5,387 bases of DNA from Chitinophagaceae bacterium (GTDB lineage: Bacteria > Bacteroidota > Bacteroidia > Chitinophagales > Chitinophagaceae): the NCBI GenBank assembly GCA_023251335.1, contig JAHEZA010000215.1:1-5387 (forward strand). The letters are read 5' to 3'. Below are positions 1-4,562 of this stretch, in pieces. Positions within the stretch are counted from its first letter, which is position 1. Every line of letters starts with the position of its first letter. The translations under genes and the position numbers were made by a program. A model generated the notes under the pieces. That model was given only the letters and a program-made list of their open reading frames with translations, made no database searches and was not told where the DNA came from.

Positions 1-75
1 GAGTTATATACTATTTTTTGGATCAATGAGTTTTTCAACCCGGAGGATGCAGATACGTTTTTTGAAAATGTTTAG
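1..75 (+). CDS. fnlB: C-terminal end of a CapF/FnlB/WbjC-type UDP-sugar 4-reductase (partial)
   Basis: The reading frame is open from the first base to a TAG at 73-75 and gives 24 residues, including FWINEFFNPEDADTFF. From memory, this resembles the extreme C-terminus of CapF/FnlB/WbjC proteins, an SDR reductase fused to a C-terminal cupin domain, which typically end in a W-x-(N/D)-E-(I/F)-F-(D/N)-P-x-x-x-D-T-(Y/F)-F pattern followed by a few residues. In the family the enzyme acts with FnlA and FnlC to make UDP-N-acetyl-L-fucosamine in the cytoplasm. The identification is strengthened by the next real gene, which is an FnlC-type 2-epimerase; fnlA-fnlB-fnlC (capE-capF-capG) is the usual order. 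Only the tail is visible, so the catalytic domain and start cannot be assessed. The stop codon's last base is also the first base of the candidate terminal repeat of the downstream cassette. Confidence 0.6.
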   Translation, partial: ELYTIFWINEFFNPEDADTFFENV

Positions 76-80
76 AAGAC

Positions 81-188
81 GTTCACGCAGATTGTGAGAG
101 AGGTTCAAAGTTTCTCGCAGATTCTTGCAGATGTAAGAGACGCAGATTGGCGCTGATCTGATAATAAAAAAATCTGCGGAGATCTGCG
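81..188. repeat. Left CGCAGAT repeat block
   Basis: The heptamer CGCAGAT or a one-base variant occurs at 86-92, 116-122, 126-132 (TGCAGAT), 141-147 and 151-157 (CGCTGAT). Inverted copies ATCTGCG are at 172-178 and 182-188. The phrase TTCACGCAGAT (82-92) and the 14-mer GTTTCTCGCAGATT (110-123) recur in the block on the far side of the GxxExxY gene. The last inverted copy lies 4 bases before the ATG of that gene, so the repeats form its leader. Spacing is irregular, so this is not a CRISPR array. Confidence 0.8.
141..188. repeat. Hairpin A of the cassette (17-14-17)
   Basis: The left arm (141-157) begins CGCAGAT and ends CGCTGAT. The right arm (172-188) carries two ATCTGCG copies. The outer 7 bp pair perfectly and the inner 7 bp pair with one mismatch; the 3 bases between them pair poorly. 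The 14-base loop (158-171) is A-rich. AGAAATG follows immediately, its ATG being the GxxExxY start. The structure could act as an RNA leader hairpin or as a DNA recognition site; the sequence alone does not decide. Confidence 0.7.
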
Positions 189-192
189 AGAA

Positions 193-594
193 ATGCTGAA
201 ATTTAAAACAAACGATATGGATGAAAACGAAATTTCTTATATCATCAGGGGATGTATTTTTAAAGTTTATAATGCCATCGGTCCGGGCTTGCTTGAATCG
301 GCCTATTGCATCGCGCTGGCCTATTAACTGCGAAAAGCCGGGCTGGAAATAAAGGAACAACTAGGATTGCCCTTTATTTATGAAGAAGTTAAATTGGACG
401 TTGGATATCGAATTGATTTATTAGTAAATGACAAAGTAATTATTGAAGTTAAGTCAGTTGAGGCTATAGCAGATGTGTATTACAAACAGGTCTTAACTTA
501 TTTACAATTGTCGGGGTGCAAACTGGGAATTCTTGTAAATTTTAATACATCTAAAATTGACGAGGATATAAAAAGAGTGGTTAATAAACTCTAA
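193..594 (+). pseudogene. GxxExxY family protein (PD-(D/E)XK nuclease superfamily), interrupted by an in-frame TAA
   Basis: Read from ATG 193, the frame gives a family-typical 133 codons with one internal stop, TAA at 325-327 (codon 45). The first half carries the name-giving motif G32-LL-E35-SA-Y38 (GLLESAY). After the stop the frame continues LRKAGLEI, then D75 in RIDLLV, E85-V-K87 in VIIEVKS (the D...ExK core of the PD-(D/E)XK fold), Q99-VLTYL, and a normal end at L133. Family members usually read about LAYELRKAGL here, so a single GAA-to-TAA change is the simplest explanation. A TTG at 367 could start a 75-residue piece that keeps D, E and K but lacks the GxxExxY motif; I consider this a remnant. 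The family's function is not established. The leader is a repeat hairpin ending 4 bases before the ATG. The rest of the frame is intact, which suggests recent inactivation or a sequencing error. Confidence 0.85.
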
Positions 595-596
595 TT

Positions 597-753
597 GTTT
601 CTCGCAGATTACCAAAGAGGTTCACGCAGATTGGCGTTGATGAAGGCACGCAGATTATGAGAAAGTTTCACGCAGATGAGCGCGGATATAGGGCACGCAT
701 ATTGACGCTGATAAGAAACTAAAAAAATCAGCGTAAATCTGCGAAAATCTGCG
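597..753. repeat. Right CGCAGAT repeat block
   Basis: Copies of CGCAGAT lie at 603-609, 625-631, 649-655 and 671-677, with variants at 635-641 (CGTTGAT), 681-687 (CGCGGAT), 696-702 (CGCATAT) and 706-712 (CGCTGAT). Inverted copies lie at 727-733 (ATCAGCG), 737-743 and 747-753 (ATCTGCG). The block starts 3 bases after the GxxExxY stop codon with GTTTCTCGCAGATT, identical to 110-123 in the left block. TTCACGCAGAT appears at 621-631 and 667-677. It contains more units than the left block and leads up to fnlC. Confidence 0.8.
696..743. repeat. Hairpin B of the cassette (17-14-17)
   Basis: The arms 696-712 and 727-743 are 17 bases each around a 14-base A-rich loop (713-726). CGCTGAT (706-712) pairs perfectly with ATCAGCG (727-733), and the outer 10 positions pair at 8 of 10. 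Arm length, loop length, loop composition and orientation match the hairpin at 141-188. One extra AAAATCTGCG unit (744-753) follows, then the same AGAAATG string (754-760). Here the ATG leads only into a 10-codon frame. Confidence 0.7.
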
Positions 754-757
754 AGAA

Positions 758-790
758 ATGTCTTCCCGTAAATCACCAAAAAAAAGATAA
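758..790 (+). other. 10-codon open frame ahead of fnlC (leader peptide or cassette remnant)
   Basis: ATG 758, in the AGAAATG string after hairpin B, opens a frame reading MSSRKSPKKR that stops at TAA 788-790, two bases before the fnlC ATG at 793. It occupies the same place relative to its hairpin as the GxxExxY start does on the left. It is most likely a by-product of the cassette end. Translational coupling into fnlC is possible but unsupported. The peptide is basic and I recognise no motif in it. Confidence 0.2.
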
Positions 791-792
791 GA

Positions 793-1932
793 ATGAAATC
801 AACACTAAAAGTAATGACAGTAGTGGGTACGCGACCGGAGATCATCCGCCTATCGAGGGTGATGGCGGCTTTGGATGCTTCTGAAGCCATTGATCATATC
901 GTGGTTCATACCGGGCAAAATTATGATTATGAATTGAACCAAATATTCTTCGATGATTTAAAGATTCGTAAACCGGATCATTTTTTAAATGCTGCCGGAG
1001 CAAATGCTACAGAAACAATTGGACAGATACTGATTAAAATTGATCCTTTACTGGAGAGTGAGCAACCCGATGCCTTTTTGGTGTTGGGTGACACGAATAG
1101 TTGCCTTTGTGCCATTCCCGCGAAGAAGAGACACATTCCTATTTTCCACATGGAAGCCGGCAACCGGTGTTTTGATCAACGGGTTCCTGAAGAAACCAAT
1201 AGAAAAATTGTGGATCACATTTCAGATATAAATCTTACTTATAGCGACATAGCAAGAGAATATTTACTTCGTGAAGGTTTATCTGCAGATAGGATCATTA
1301 AAACGGGGTCACCCATGTTTGAAATATTGAATCACTATATGGTTTCCATCAAATCTTCTGACGTTCTGGAAAGATTAAGTTTGAAAAAAAATCAATTTTT
1401 TGTGGTGTCGTCCCACCGGGAAGAGAATATTAACAGTGAAAAAAATTTTAAAGGGTTAATAGATAGCTTGAATTTAATAGCCGATACCTATCATTATCCC
1501 GTAATCGTAAGCACCCATCCCCGAACAAGATATATGATTGATGAAAAGAAGGTTGAAGTCCGGCCGGAAATACAGTTTTTAAAACCGCTGGGATTTAATG
1601 ATTATAATGCCCTACAAATGCAGTCGTTTGCTGTGCTTTCAGATAGCGGGACTATTTCAGAAGAATCTTCAATTTTAAATTTTCGTGCGTTAAATATTCG
1701 CGATGCTCATGAAAGGCCTGAAGCGATGGAGGAGGCGTCGGTAATGATGGTTGGTTTAAATCCCGAAAGAATTATGCAGGGGCTGGTTCAGTTACAAGGT
1801 CAAAAAACAGATAAAGAAAGGAATTTCAGAAGAGTAGCAGATTACTCTGTTCCTAATGTTTCTGAGAAAGTAGTAAGGATTATTTTATCTTATGTAGACT
1901 ATGTAAAAAGAGTGGTATGGGAAGTTGACTGA
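793..1932 (+). CDS. fnlC: UDP-N-acetyl-L-fucosamine-type 2-epimerase (FnlC/WbjD/CapG)
   Basis: This 379-residue protein has the UDP-GlcNAc 2-epimerase (GT-B-like, two Rossmann domains) fold and the usual full length. Visible motifs are GTRPEIIRL (12-20), HTGQNYDYELNQIFFDDL (39-56), GDTNSC (99-104), HMEAGNRCFDQRVPEETNR (119-137), GSPMFE (172-177), SSHREENI (206-213), STHPR (240-244) and SDSGTISEESS (283-293). By analogy with WecB the key residues are D100, E121, E133/E134 and H208. The NRCFDQRVPEE and SEESSILNF signatures and the end RVVWEVD favour the CapG/WbjD/FnlC subfamily over WecB. That subfamily performs the last epimerisation, giving UDP-L-FucNAc in the cytoplasm. The fnlB tail upstream supports this. 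ATG 793 gives the standard N-terminus (MKSTLKVMTVVGTRPE). No clear Shine-Dalgarno is present. The 717 bp between it and fnlB may separate it from the operon promoter. WecB-type specificity cannot be wholly excluded. Confidence 0.88.
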   Translation: MKSTLKVMTVVGTRPEIIRLSRVMAALDASEAIDHIVVHTGQNYDYELNQIFFDDLKIRKPDHFLNAAGANATETIGQILIKIDPLLESEQPDAFLVLGDTNSCLCAIPAKKRHIPIFHMEAGNRCFDQRVPEETNRKIVDHISDINLTYSDIAREYLLREGLSADRIIKTGSPMFEILNHYMVSIKSSDVLERLSLKKNQFFVVSSHREENINSEKNFKGLIDSLNLIADTYHYPVIVSTHPRTRYMIDEKKVEVRPEIQFLKPLGFNDYNALQMQSFAVLSDSGTISEESSILNFRALNIRDAHERPEAMEEASVMMVGLNPERIMQGLVQLQGQKTDKERNFRRVADYSVPNVSEKVVRIILSYVDYVKRVVWEVD

Positions 1933-2245
1933 GAACGTTTGCCCCTGTCGTCGCTCAGAGGTTGATGCCCGACACTATTCGTCCCCTATCGGATTATATC
2001 CCATTGCGGGCTTTTTGTTTAAAAGAGAAATGTATCTGAAAAGAACGTAAAAAATATAATAAAAAGAATTAATTTTATTTGATGTTTCTTTTGGAGGCAT
2101 AACGATATCTTTTAATGTTTGAATATGGTATAGTTCTTGATTTTAATTTTTTTTGAATTTGTGAATGATATCATATTTTAGTTTTCATTAAAAATTTAAT
2201 CATTGTGAATACGTTATTAATCCCTTAATTAACTCAAGATCCCAA
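1933..2245. other. Gene-free, AT-rich intergenic region before capD
   Basis: I see no convincing coding frame in these 313 bases. The first 85 are mixed in composition and contain a possible terminator. From about 2030 to 2245 the DNA is strongly AT-rich, as expected for a promoter and 5' leader of the capD gene. The best near-match to the Bacteroidota promoter pattern is TTTG at 2152-2155, 18 bases, then TATTTTAG at 2174-2181. Its spacing is one short and its -7 box has one mismatch, so I do not annotate it as a promoter. Confidence 0.5.
1967..2016 (+). terminator. Possible intrinsic terminator after fnlC
   Basis: GCCCG (1967-1971) and CGGGC (2007-2011) can form a 5-bp GC stem directly followed by TTTTTGTTT from 2012. 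The loop is long (35 bases) and no further perfect pairing extends the stem, so this is weak. The position 35 bases after the fnlC stop fits transcript ending before a separately promoted capD. Confidence 0.3.
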
Positions 2246-4213
2246 ATGTTAGAACGTTTTTTTAAAACCAGGTATGCACCAAGGTGGATCATTTTTACCT
2301 GTGATCTTGCGCTGGTAACTATCTCTTTCTTGTTTTCTTTTTTTCTTGTCCGCCGGTTATTGATTGATGTATCCTCAATAACGGGTTTTCTTCCTGCGAT
2401 ATTTATTAATGCGGTAGTGTATCTCGTGTGTGTATTTATTTTCCCAATCTATAAAGGCATCATCAGGTATTCTGAGATCAATGATATCTTTCGCATCATC
2501 AAATTTGCAACTTTACAATTTGTTTTGTGGCTTGCTATTTATGCTGTTGATAAGAATGCAATAACTACGACTTCCGTCCCGATTGCGCTGCTAATCATCA
2601 ATGCGGTCAGCGTAGTTTTTATACTTGTCATGTTCAGGCTGCTGGTTAAGGAAATATATTCCAGGGCATCACAATCTAAATCACGTGACGAGGAAAAGAT
2701 CATCATTTACGGTGCAGGTGAAATGGGACAGGTGGCCAAACAGGTATTGGAACAGGGCGTTAAAAATAACATTAACGTAGTTGGTTATATTGAAGACAGT
2801 ATTTCAAAAATAGGGAAGAACCTTGCGGGGCTTCCTATTTATAATGCAGCGAACCCGAATCTTGCTGCGATATTTAAAAGCAAACAAATTACGCAGCTAT
2901 ACATTGCTATTGATAAATTATCTGCAGACAAAAAAATAGCTATATCGGATTTATGTGCTCCGTTGAACATTAAGATCAACGTGATTCCACACGCGGAACA
3001 GTGGCGCAATGGACTTTTTGAGAAGAAGCAGGTAAAAGAATTAAATATCGAGGATCTGCTGGAGAGAGAAGCCATCAACTTACCGTTCGACATGCTTCAG
3101 ACTACTTACCAGCATGCTACCATCCTGGTAACAGGGGCTGCAGGGTCTATTGGCAGTGAGATTTGCAGGCAACTATCAAGATTTACTTTTAAGAAATTAA
3201 TTTTGCTGGATCAGTCTGAGTCCGGGCTATTCGATGTGGAATATGAACTCAGGAAGAAAGGAGTTAATCAACTGCTAAGTATTGAGATTGCGTCTGTGCG
3301 GGATAGCGCTAAGTTGAAAAAGATATTTTCGTTGCACAAACCTGATTTTGTTTTTCACGCGGCTGCCTACAAGCACGTTCCATTGATGGAAACATTTATG
3401 AGCGAAGCGGTGCTTACCAATGTGCTGGGTACCAAAATAGTCGCTGATCTTGCTTTTGCTTTTAAAGTGAAAAAGTTTGTAATGGTTTCAACGGATAAAG
3501 CGGTAAACCCGACTAATATCATGGGGGCCACGAAAAGAATTTCTGAAATCTACATTCAATCATTGAGTGACCGCCCGGAGTCAGAGACAGAGTTTGTAAC
3601 CACCCGGTTTGGAAATGTATTGGGTTCAGCAGGAAGCGTAGTAGCTACATTTAAAAAACAAATTGCCGCCGGTGGCCCGGTCACAATTACGCATCCGGAT
3701 ATTACCAGATATTTTATGACCATCCCCGAAGCTTCCAAATTAGTGCTGGAAGCGGGTAAGATAGGAGAATCAGGAGATATTTTGTTGTTTGACATGGGTA
3801 ATCCTGTGAGAATAATGGACCTCGCTGAAAAAATGATTCAACTTGCCGGATATAAAATATCCGAAATTCCTATTGTCAACACGGGCTTGCGTCCCGGCGA
3901 GAAAATGTATGAAGAGTTATTTAAAGACTCTGAGGAATTTGCGGAGACCTATCATCCGAGGATATTAAGAGCAAAAAAATCACCCGAATTACATCCGGAT
4001 TTTATCGCCGTACTAAAGGAATTACAACTGGCGGCAACGACTCATAACAATGATATCATTCCTTTTATACTTCGGAAATTGGTTCCTGAATTTAAAACAG
4101 ACATAAGCATCGGAACTCCGCTTTTAGAAAGAGAAAAAGAGAGGGGGCCTGTGCATGCCAGTGGAAATCCACCTTTAGAAAGAGAAAAGAAAAGAGCAGC
4201 GGCGAATATGTAA
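2246..4213 (+). CDS. capD: Membrane-anchored nucleotide-sugar 4,6-dehydratase (CapD/WbpM/PglF type)
   Basis: This 655-residue protein has the classic CapD/WbpM architecture. Four hydrophobic segments (about 14-36, 48-68, 84-101 and 111-133) are followed by a first Rossmann domain with IIIYGAGEMGQ (152-162). The catalytic SDR domain has TGAAGSIG (296-303), AAYKHVPLME (373-382), STDKAVNP (415-422) and IMGATKR (425-431). Where soluble FlaA1/PseB enzymes have the catalytic Tyr, this protein has Met426 in M-xxx-K430, the SMK arrangement known for WbpM-type membrane enzymes. The family converts UDP-GlcNAc to UDP-4-keto-6-deoxy-GlcNAc at the inner membrane, feeding synthesis of QuiNAc, bacillosamine or similar sugars; the end product here cannot be told. 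ATG 2246 gives a normal N-terminus. The body ends near KLVPEFK (611-617). Residues 620-655 are an extra charged tail with two related segments, GTPLLEREKER (623-633) and GNPPLEREKKR (640-650). The gene probably has its own promoter. Confidence 0.92.
   Translation: MLERFFKTRYAPRWIIFTCDLALVTISFLFSFFLVRRLLIDVSSITGFLPAIFINAVVYLVCVFIFPIYKGIIRYSEINDIFRIIKFATLQFVLWLAIYAVDKNAITTTSVPIALLIINAVSVVFILVMFRLLVKEIYSRASQSKSRDEEKIIIYGAGEMGQVAKQVLEQGVKNNINVVGYIEDSISKIGKNLAGLPIYNAANPNLAAIFKSKQITQLYIAIDKLSADKKIAISDLCAPLNIKINVIPHAEQWRNGLFEKKQVKELNIEDLLEREAINLPFDMLQTTYQHATILVTGAAGSIGSEICRQLSRFTFKKLILLDQSESGLFDVEYELRKKGVNQLLSIEIASVRDSAKLKKIFSLHKPDFVFHAAAYKHVPLMETFMSEAVLTNVLGTKIVADLAFAFKVKKFVMVSTDKAVNPTNIMGATKRISEIYIQSLSDRPESETEFVTTRFGNVLGSAGSVVATFKKQIAAGGPVTITHPDITRYFMTIPEASKLVLEAGKIGESGDILLFDMGNPVRIMDLAEKMIQLAGYKISEIPIVNTGLRPGEKMYEELFKDSEEFAETYHPRILRAKKSPELHPDFIAVLKELQLAATTHNNDIIPFILRKLVPEFKTDISIGTPLLEREKERGPVHASGNPPLEREKKRAAANM
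4112..4194 (+). repeat. 51-bp-spaced direct repeat in the 3' end of capD
   Basis: The segments starting GGAACTCC (4112) and GGAAATCC (4163) are about 80% identical over 32 bases and share CTTTAGAAAG-type cores and purine-rich A/G runs, with a period of 51 bases (17 codons). They encode the two related peptides of the CapD tail. Being in frame, they lengthen the protein without breaking it. Confidence 0.7.
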
Positions 4214-4224
4214 CAGGCGGTTGT

Positions 4225-4266
4225 GTGGCCGGGATCCCGATCTCGAACCAGACACACCCTTGCGAA
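4225..4266 (-). pseudogene. 3' fragment of a tRNA-Leu gene
   Basis: On the minus strand this segment matches the 3' half of the intact tRNA-Leu at 4326-4412, from the variable arm through the TΨC arm to the acceptor 3' strand. Aligned blocks on the plus strand are GTGGCCGGGA against GTGCCCGGGA (9 of 10), TCGAACCAG against the same (9 of 9) and CACACCCTTGCGAA against CACATCCTTGCGAA (13 of 14). The blocks are separated by short indels of 1-2 bases. The D-arm, anticodon arm and 5' acceptor strand are absent; the sequence beyond 4266 is unrelated. It lies in tandem, same orientation, about 100 bp downstream of the tRNA. It is either a decayed duplicate tRNA gene or a scar of integration at a tRNA 3' end. 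Confidence 0.7.
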
Positions 4267-4276
4267 TAAAACTAAG

Positions 4277-4320
4277 AATAAAGAAGCCTTGATAGCGAAT
4301 ACTGTCAAGGCTTCTTTATT
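4277..4320. terminator. Strong bidirectional hairpin terminator between capD and tRNA-Leu
   Basis: AATAAAGAAGCCTTGA (4277-4292) is a perfect 16-bp inverted repeat of 4305-4320. Three more pairs inside (T-G, A-T, G-C) leave a 6-base loop. The outer parts are A/T-rich, giving a U-rich tail in either direction. It sits between the convergent capD (plus) and tRNA-Leu (minus) genes, 63 bases after the capD stop and 5 bases past the encoded CCA of the tRNA, so it can end both transcripts. Confidence 0.85.
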
Positions 4321-4325
4321 TAAAC

Positions 4326-4412
4326 TGGTGCCCGGGACTGGAATCGAACCAGCACATCCTTGCGAACGGCAGATTTTGAGTCTGCTGCGTCTACCAATTC
4401 CGCCACCCGGGC
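4326..4412 (-). tRNA. tRNA-Leu (anticodon CAA)
   Basis: The minus strand from 4412 folds as a class II tRNA of 87 bases including CCA. The acceptor 5' strand GCCCGGG pairs with CCCGGGC. The D region is GCGGAATTGGTAGACGC. The anticodon arm is GCAGA-CTCAAAA-TCTGC, giving anticodon CAA (reads UUG). A long variable arm contains TTCGCAAGGATG, and the T arm is GCTGG-TTCGATT-CCAGT. The discriminator base is A73 (4329) and CCA is encoded in the DNA (4326-4328). Long variable arm, A73 and anticodon together identify leucine. A promoter match lies upstream at 4465-4496 and a strong hairpin follows directly downstream. Confidence 0.96.
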
Positions 4413-4464
4413 TTTCTGCATTTTGCATTTTCCTTTTTGCAACTTGCTTTTGGCTTTCGGGTGG

Positions 4465-4496
4465 CAATATTACGTAATCCATATAATCTGTCCAAA
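4465..4496 (-). promoter_or_regulatory. Bacteroidota-type promoter for tRNA-Leu
   Basis: On the minus strand, TTTG (4496-4493) is followed by 20 bases and TAATATTG (4472-4465). The consensus for the main Bacteroidota sigma factor is TTTG-N19-21-TAnnTTTG, so spacing fits and only one consensus base differs. Transcription would start near 4458 and give a leader of about 45 bases before the tRNA 5' end at 4412. Confidence 0.55.
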
Positions 4497-4502
4497 ATGA
4501 TT

Positions 4503-4531
4503 TTTGTAGAAATTGATTTAATACATATAAT
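4503..4531 (+). promoter_or_regulatory. Possible promoter for the saccharopine dehydrogenase-like gene
   Basis: TTTG (4503-4506), 19 bases, then TATAAT (4526-4531) lies about 30 bases before the start codon at 4563. The -33 box and spacing fit the Bacteroidota pattern, but the downstream box reads TATAATGT rather than TAnnTTTG and resembles a generic -10. Its -33 box is only 6 bases from that of the divergent tRNA promoter. Confidence 0.35.
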
Positions 4532-4562
4532 GTAAATTGCCTCCTATCAAAAGAAATTATGG

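Larger units (their letters stand above)
75..765 (+). mobile_element. Candidate GxxExxY repeat cassette inserted between fnlB and fnlC
   Basis: This segment of about 690 bp separates two genes that are normally adjacent. It begins with GAAGAC (75-80), five bases, then CGCAGATT (86-93). It ends with AATCTGCG (746-753), six bases, then GTCTTC (760-765), which is the inverse complement, so the ends form an imperfect terminal inverted repeat. Inside are CGCAGAT-type repeats on both sides of a GxxExxY gene with a stop in it, plus two hairpins of the same geometry. There is no transposase and I see no target-site duplication. The boundaries and the idea that the unit moves are inference. Alternatives are a non-mobile repeat-rich gene, or a REP-like array that grew in place. 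Confidence 0.35.

Noticed and set aside
4..360. Minus-strand open frame of about 118 codons
   Set aside because: It runs antisense to the fnlB tail, repeats and the GxxExxY 5' half, whose plus-strand reading has clear family motifs.
81..753. CGCAGAT repeats as a CRISPR array
   Set aside because: Units are 7-8 bases, irregularly spaced, occur in both orientations and have no uniform spacers.
75..775. Target-site duplication flanking the cassette
   Set aside because: The flanks (TTTA before 75, CCGTAAA after 765) are not direct repeats; TTTA/TAAA is inverted and too short to count.
609..890. Minus-strand open frame over the right repeat block and the fnlC start
   Set aside because: It is the antisense of repeats and of conserved fnlC codons, with no recognisable protein features.
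2118..2161. TTTG 2118-2121 with TGAATTTG 2154-2161 as the capD promoter
   Set aside because: The 32-base gap is far longer than the 19-21 of the Bacteroidota pattern.
4229..4240. GGGATCCC palindrome as a regulatory site
   Set aside because: It falls inside the tRNA 3' fragment and is explained by its acceptor/T-arm sequence.
4223..4477. Plus-strand frame containing a GTGIEPAHPCE-like peptide
   Set aside because: This is translation of the antisense of tRNA-Leu, a well-known false ORF source.
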